DNA from: JACXVD01 sp020446665
Lineage (GTDB): Bacteria > Pseudomonadota > Alphaproteobacteria > Sphingomonadales > Sphingomonadaceae
Length of the DNA stretch: 64,000 nucleotides
Assembly (NCBI GenBank): GCA_041396905.1
Contig: JAWKXQ010000009.1
Span: forward strand, 1 to 64,000
Direction: 5' to 3'
This document shows positions 60,734 through 64,000 of this stretch, one piece after another. Position 1 is the first letter of the stretch; each line of letters begins with the position of its first letter. The position numbers and the translations under genes were made by a program. The notes under the pieces were generated by a model. The model was given only the letters and a program-made list of their open reading frames with translations, searched no databases and had not been told where the DNA came from.

Positions 60734-61962
60734 GCAGCGGCCCTTTCAGTGTTGAGTTTGGGGTCGGGTTTGTCCGGCGATTCAATGCAGCTGGTCCCGC
60801 CCGGAGAATACATCATGGTCACGCAGCGATTGCAGGCGGTGCAGCCCGATGTCTGGATACTGCCTTCGCGCAGCCGGTTCACGAAATGTGGATCATGCAC
60901 CAGCGCACGGCCCATGGCGATGGCTTCGAAACCGTCACCCATCGCCTGTTCCACACCCTCATGCGACTGAATTCCGCCGAGATAGGCGAGCGGCATGTCC
61001 ACCGCAGCGCGCACTTGCTGCGCCAGCTCGCGCAGATAGTTTTCGCGGAATTCAATCGGCGGCGGGGCGGTCATTTCCTGGATCTTCATGCCCAGTCCGA
61101 TGATCGGATTGGCCGGTTTCGACCCGGAGGAGGGCAGCGGACAGCCAAACATCGCCTGAATCGATTCGACATTCAGCCCGTTGGACAGCACCGCCATATG
61201 CGCGCCATCAGCCTGCAGTCGCTTGGCAACTTCCACGCCTTCGCTGATCGTGTTCCCTTTGCCTGGCCCGTCAGTCATGGAATATTTGACCAGCACGGCC
61301 AGATCCTTGCCCACCGCATCCAGCACCTTGCGCAGCACTTCGCTGGGGAAATTCATGCGCTTTTCAATCGTGCCGCCATAGGCATCGCGCCGCTTGTTAT
61401 AAATGGGCGAGACAAACTGGCTGAGCAGATAGCCATGGCCCATATGCAGCTCGACCGCGTCAAACCCTGCTTCGCGCGCCTTGATCGCGGCGGTCACGAA
61501 TTCTGCCGCCATCGCGTCCATCTCGTCGCGGTTCATGGCCTTCTTGAAGAAGCGGCCCGACATCACGCCAACCTTGTTGAACCCGCCCGAGGAGGACAGC
61601 GGCTTGCTGGTTTGCAGAGTATCCTTGTCCAGAAAAGTGAAGCTGCCCGCATGGGTGATCTGCGCGCTGGCCGCCCCGCCATGGCGGTGCACAGCATCGG
61701 TCAGCGCGCGGAAATCCGCCAGTGCATCATCATCCAGCACGGCCTGATCAATAAAGGTCCGTCCATCGCGTGAGGTGGCACAATAGGCGACGGTGGACAA
61801 CGCCGCCCCGCCTTCGGCCATGCGTTCGTGAAACCGTGCCAGCCCCTTGCTGACGATGCCGCCCTTGGCCATACCTTCATTGGTCGCCGCCTTGATAAAG
61901 CGGTTGCGCAGGGTAAGCGGCCCGATGGTGAGCGAGCTGTAGGCCTTTTCAAATTGAGACAC
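60730..61962 (-). CDS. Old Yellow Enzyme-family flavin oxidoreductase with Fe-S motif
   Basis: 410 residues from a GTG at 61962 (GAGGAG upstream; another GTG at 61986 is possible). OYE barrel: RNRFIKAATNEGMAKGG, QITHAGSFTF, ELHMGHGYLLSQFVSPIYNK with the His/Tyr substrate site, and VLVKYSMTDGPG. C374, C377, C380 and C392 (CTACNRC ... TSC) resemble the 4Fe-4S site of 2,4-dienoyl-CoA reductases, but the FAD/NAD half of those enzymes is missing. Probably a steroid double-bond reductase or dehydrogenase, for example at delta4 or delta6, with an external electron partner. Confidence 0.75.
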   Translation of the reverse strand: MSQFEKAYSSLTIGPLTLRNRFIKAATNEGMAKGGIVSKGLARFHERMAEGGAALSTVAYCATSRDGRTFIDQAVLDDDALADFRALTDAVHRHGGAASAQITHAGSFTFLDKDTLQTSKPLSSSGGFNKVGVMSGRFFKKAMNRDEMDAMAAEFVTAAIKAREAGFDAVELHMGHGYLLSQFVSPIYNKRRDAYGGTIEKRMNFPSEVLRKVLDAVGKDLAVLVKYSMTDGPGKGNTISEGVEVAKRLQADGAHMAVLSNGLNVESIQAMFGCPLPSSGSKPANPIIGLGMKIQEMTAPPPIEFRENYLRELAQQVRAAVDMPLAYLGGIQSHEGVEQAMGDGFEAIAMGRALVHDPHFVNRLREGSIQTSGCTACNRCVTMMYSPGGTSCIESPDKPDPKLNTERAAA

Positions 61963-62023
61963 GCGCTGGGACTCCTCTCTCTTCACGCATTCTTTGAATG
62001 AGACTGGCTTTCTGTCAACCGAT

Positions 62024-62053
62024 TGCGTAATATATTTGCATATTCACTACGAA
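62024..62053. promoter_or_regulatory. Island operator motif, site 5
   Basis: TGCGTA (62024-62029) and TACGAA (62048-62053), 18 bases apart, between the OYE gene (61 bases) and the divergent SDR gene (17 bases). Confidence 0.7.
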
Positions 62054-62070
62054 TTTATGGGATTGAGGCT

Positions 62071-62835
62071 ATGGAATCGCAACTTTCGGGCAAGATCGCG
62101 CTGGTGACTGGGGGTGGTCAAGGTGTCGGACAGGGAATCGCGCTCGCTTTGGCGGCGGCGGGGGTGAAGCTCGCTCTGTTCGGGCGGACTGAGAGCAAAT
62201 TGGTCGCAACACAGGAATTGGTGGAAGCGCGCGGCAGCGAGGCGCTGGCCATGGCCGGCGATGTGTGCAGCGCCGCAGACCTTGAGCGCGCTGTGGCTGA
62301 GGCGACAGAACGCTTTGGCGGGATCGACATCCTCGTCAATAATGCCCAGCAAGTGCCCAATGGCCCGCTGGAGAAGGTCAGCGACGAAGCCTATCTGCGC
62401 GGTTTCGAATCCGGCCCGCTGGCAGTGTTGCGGCTGATGAAGCTGGTCCGCCCGATCATGGCGCAGCGCGGCGGGGGAACGATCTTCAACCTCGTCTCCA
62501 GCGCCGGGGTGCGCTGGGACATGGCAGGCTATGGTGCCTATGGTTCAGTCAAGCAGGCGATCCGCCCGCTGACCCGCGCGGCAGCGTCGGAATGGGGTGG
62601 TGACAATATCCGCGTCCTGTCCATCGCGCCGCATGCGAAAAGCCCCGGTCTGGTCAAATGGATGGAGCATAATCCCGAAGAGGCCGAGGCATTTTTCCGC
62701 ACCATCCCGCTGCGCCGCGTGGGCGAATGCGAAGAGGATATTGGCCGGGCAGTGGTGGCCTTGTGTCAGCCCGAAATGGCCTATCTCACCGGCGCGACGA
62801 TCCCGCTCGATGGCGGGCAGGCCAATTTCGACTGA
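62071..62835 (+). CDS. Short-chain dehydrogenase/reductase
   Basis: 254 residues from the ATG at 62071. VTGGGQGVGQG, NNAQQ, and an active site around VSSAGVRWDMAGYGAYGSVK with Tyr and Lys in the usual spacing. Transcribed divergently from the OYE/SDR/KstD operon and so probably under the same operator. Likely a hydroxysteroid dehydrogenase. Followed nine bases later by the EthD-like gene. Confidence 0.78.
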   Translation: MESQLSGKIALVTGGGQGVGQGIALALAAAGVKLALFGRTESKLVATQELVEARGSEALAMAGDVCSAADLERAVAEATERFGGIDILVNNAQQVPNGPLEKVSDEAYLRGFESGPLAVLRLMKLVRPIMAQRGGGTIFNLVSSAGVRWDMAGYGAYGSVKQAIRPLTRAAASEWGGDNIRVLSIAPHAKSPGLVKWMEHNPEEAEAFFRTIPLRRVGECEEDIGRAVVALCQPEMAYLTGATIPLDGGQANFD

Positions 62836-62844
62836 GGCGGCGGC

Positions 62845-63525
62845 ATGGAAAAGATCATCGCCACGCTATGCGGCGAGCAAATGCCTGATCCTGCGGCGCT
62901 GGCGGCAGGCCTGCGTGAGGCTGGTGCAACGGCAGTGCGGATCAATCTGCGCGATGAAGCGGTGGCGCCTGCAGCCGGGCTGGTGCAGCAAAGCGGGGCC
63001 AGCCTGCCCGATGCCGTGGTGCAATTCTGGCTGCCCAGCGCCAATCCGGCGCGGCTGGGGGCGACCGACACAGTGCTGGCCCGTTACGGCACAGTGACAG
63101 GGCAATGGCTGGTCACGGAATCGACCATCATCGCCAACACACTTCATCCACCAATGGCGGGTGAACGCACACATGGCTTTGCGCAAATGGCGTTTCTGAC
63201 TCTGCCTGAGGGCAGGGCATGGGCGGACTGGCGGCGCATCTGGCGCGATGGCCATACGCAGGTGGCGATCGATACGCAGTCAAACTTTGAATATGTGCAG
63301 AATCTGGTGGTGGAGCCACTCGCGGACGGCGCCGCGCCCTTTGTCGCGGTAGTCGAGGAATGTTTCCCGCCTGCCGCGATGACTGACCCGCTGACCTTTT
63401 TCGATGCCGCTGGCGACAAGGCAAAGTTTGAGCGCAATCTGGCCGCGATGATGGAAAGCTGCGCACGCTTCATCACGCCGGGGACAATCGACGTGTTTGC
63501 TACCAGCCAGTATGATTTTGCTTAG
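62845..63525 (+). CDS. EthD-domain-like protein
   Basis: 226 residues, apparently two ferredoxin-like (dimeric alpha/beta barrel) modules; MAGERTHGFAQMAFLTLPEG and HTQVAIDTQSNFEYVQNLVV fit the EthD/stress-responsive barrel type. These often accompany catabolic operons and bind or act on hydrophobic substrates, but the reaction is unknown. Its stop overlaps the convergent amidohydrolase stop by four bases. Confidence 0.6.
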   Translation: MEKIIATLCGEQMPDPAALAAGLREAGATAVRINLRDEAVAPAAGLVQQSGASLPDAVVQFWLPSANPARLGATDTVLARYGTVTGQWLVTESTIIANTLHPPMAGERTHGFAQMAFLTLPEGRAWADWRRIWRDGHTQVAIDTQSNFEYVQNLVVEPLADGAAPFVAVVEECFPPAAMTDPLTFFDAAGDKAKFERNLAAMMESCARFITPGTIDVFATSQYDFA

Positions 63526-64000
63526 GTCGCTCGCGCACCCCTGACGAGTTGCCCCGGCTTCGCTCCGGTCAGCTGCCCGTTTCGCCGGATCACTGCGCCC
63601 GAAACAATGGTCGCATCATAGCCGGTTGCACGTTGCGTCAGGCGGCGCCCCCCGGCGGGCAGATCGTGAACGATTTCCGGGCAATGCAGCTGCAGCCGGT
63701 CGAGGTCGATCACATTGACGTCTGCCTTTGCTCCAACGCTCAAAACACCGCGATCCGCCAGCCCGACAGCACGCGCGGCCTTGGCCGAGAGCATATGCAC
63801 GGCCTCAGCCAGCGGGATGGACAAGCCTTCGCGGTTGGGCCCGCGCACGAATTCGCTCAGCAAGTAAGTAGAATAGCTCGCATCGCAGATCGCACCATAA
63901 TGCGCGCCGCCATCGCCCAATGCGGGCACGCAATGCGAGTGGTTGAGCATCTGATGCGCGCCTTGTAGCGTGGCCCCTTCATAATTGCCCAGCGCCACCA
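63522..64000 (-). CDS. Amidohydrolase (D-aminoacylase-like), C-terminal part
   Basis: Open at the right edge; about 158 residues seen. PALGDGGAHYGAICDASYST contains the metal-binding Asp, and the C-terminal GVLSVGAKADVNVIDLDRLQ is the typical beta-sandwich of amidohydrolase 3/N-acyl-D-amino acid deacylases. Possibly removes an amide-linked group, for example the taurine or glycine of a conjugated bile acid, but this is only inference from the neighbours. Confidence 0.7.
   Translation of the reverse strand, partial: VALGNYEGATLQGAHQMLNHSHCVPALGDGGAHYGAICDASYSTYLLSEFVRGPNREGLSIPLAEAVHMLSAKAARAVGLADRGVLSVGAKADVNVIDLDRLQLHCPEIVHDLPAGGRRLTQRATGYDATIVSGAVIRRNGQLTGAKPGQLVRGARAT

Overview
The window is GC-rich alphaproteobacterial DNA, most probably from a sphingomonad (Sphingomonadales). 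That is inferred from the family mix: RPA-type RepA with ParA/ParB, a TonB-dependent receptor, and sphingomonad-style steroid catabolic genes. It joins a plasmid-like backbone (about 1-21 kb) to a large steroid-degradation island (about 21.7-63.5 kb). No rRNA, tRNA or CRISPR array was seen.

Layout. 1-2.5 kb: an open-ended unknown protein, a small HEPN-like protein, and remnants of a PD-(D/E)XK protein and a HipA C-terminus. 2.7-7.3 kb: a 1487-aa protein with three lectin-like repeats, then a terminator. 7.4-10.5 kb: a three-gene membrane glycolipid operon (SMR-like flippase, GT-C glycosyltransferase, HAD-UbiA prenyltransferase). 10.6-11.8 kb: a phage-like XRE repressor and a divergent Ner-like regulator. 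11.8-14.3 kb: an IS21-family element whose right end truncates hipA of a hipBA pair. 15.9-20.1 kb: a replication and partition module with repA, iterons plus DnaA box, parA, two parS-like palindromes and parB.

Catabolic island. A plus-strand unit (21.7-28.6 kb) encodes an extradiol dioxygenase, an HsaA-type monooxygenase, two KshA-like Rieske oxygenases, a TauD-family dioxygenase, a flavin reductase-MarR fusion and a thioesterase. A tightly coupled 19-gene minus-strand operon (46.0 to 28.7 kb) carries the ring C/D (HIP) genes: FadD3-, IpdF-, FadE30-, EchA20-, IpdC- and IpdA/IpdB-like proteins, several acyl-CoA dehydrogenases, hydratases and thiolases, a second extradiol enzyme, and a ketosteroid isomerase with Tyr14, Asp38 and Asp99 all in place. 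A divergent plus-strand operon (46.2-52.4 kb) carries HsaA-, HsaD-, HsaE-, HsaG- and HsaF-like enzymes and a KstD/Kst4D-like flavoprotein. Last come a TonB-dependent receptor, two SnoaL-like proteins, 3-ketosteroid delta1-dehydrogenase, SDRs, an Old Yellow Enzyme relative, an EthD-like protein and a partial amidohydrolase.

How they work together (inferred from families): uptake by the TonB receptor; oxidation, isomerisation and dehydration of ring substituents by SDRs, KSI, SnoaL-like proteins, KstD and OYE; 9alpha-hydroxylation by the Rieske enzymes to open ring B; HsaA/B and HsaC-G for ring A; FadD3/IpdF/EchA20/IpdC/IpdAB and beta-oxidation enzymes for rings C/D. No side-chain degradation set, no KshB reductase and no KstR-type regulator is present. 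Several dehydratase-like SnoaL proteins and SDRs make hydroxylated steroids such as bile acids plausible substrates.

The most striking unexplained structure is a spaced inverted repeat, TGCGTA-N18-TACGCA and close variants. It occurs in five catabolic promoter regions with exactly 18 bases between half-sites each time, which suggests one unknown regulator for the whole island.
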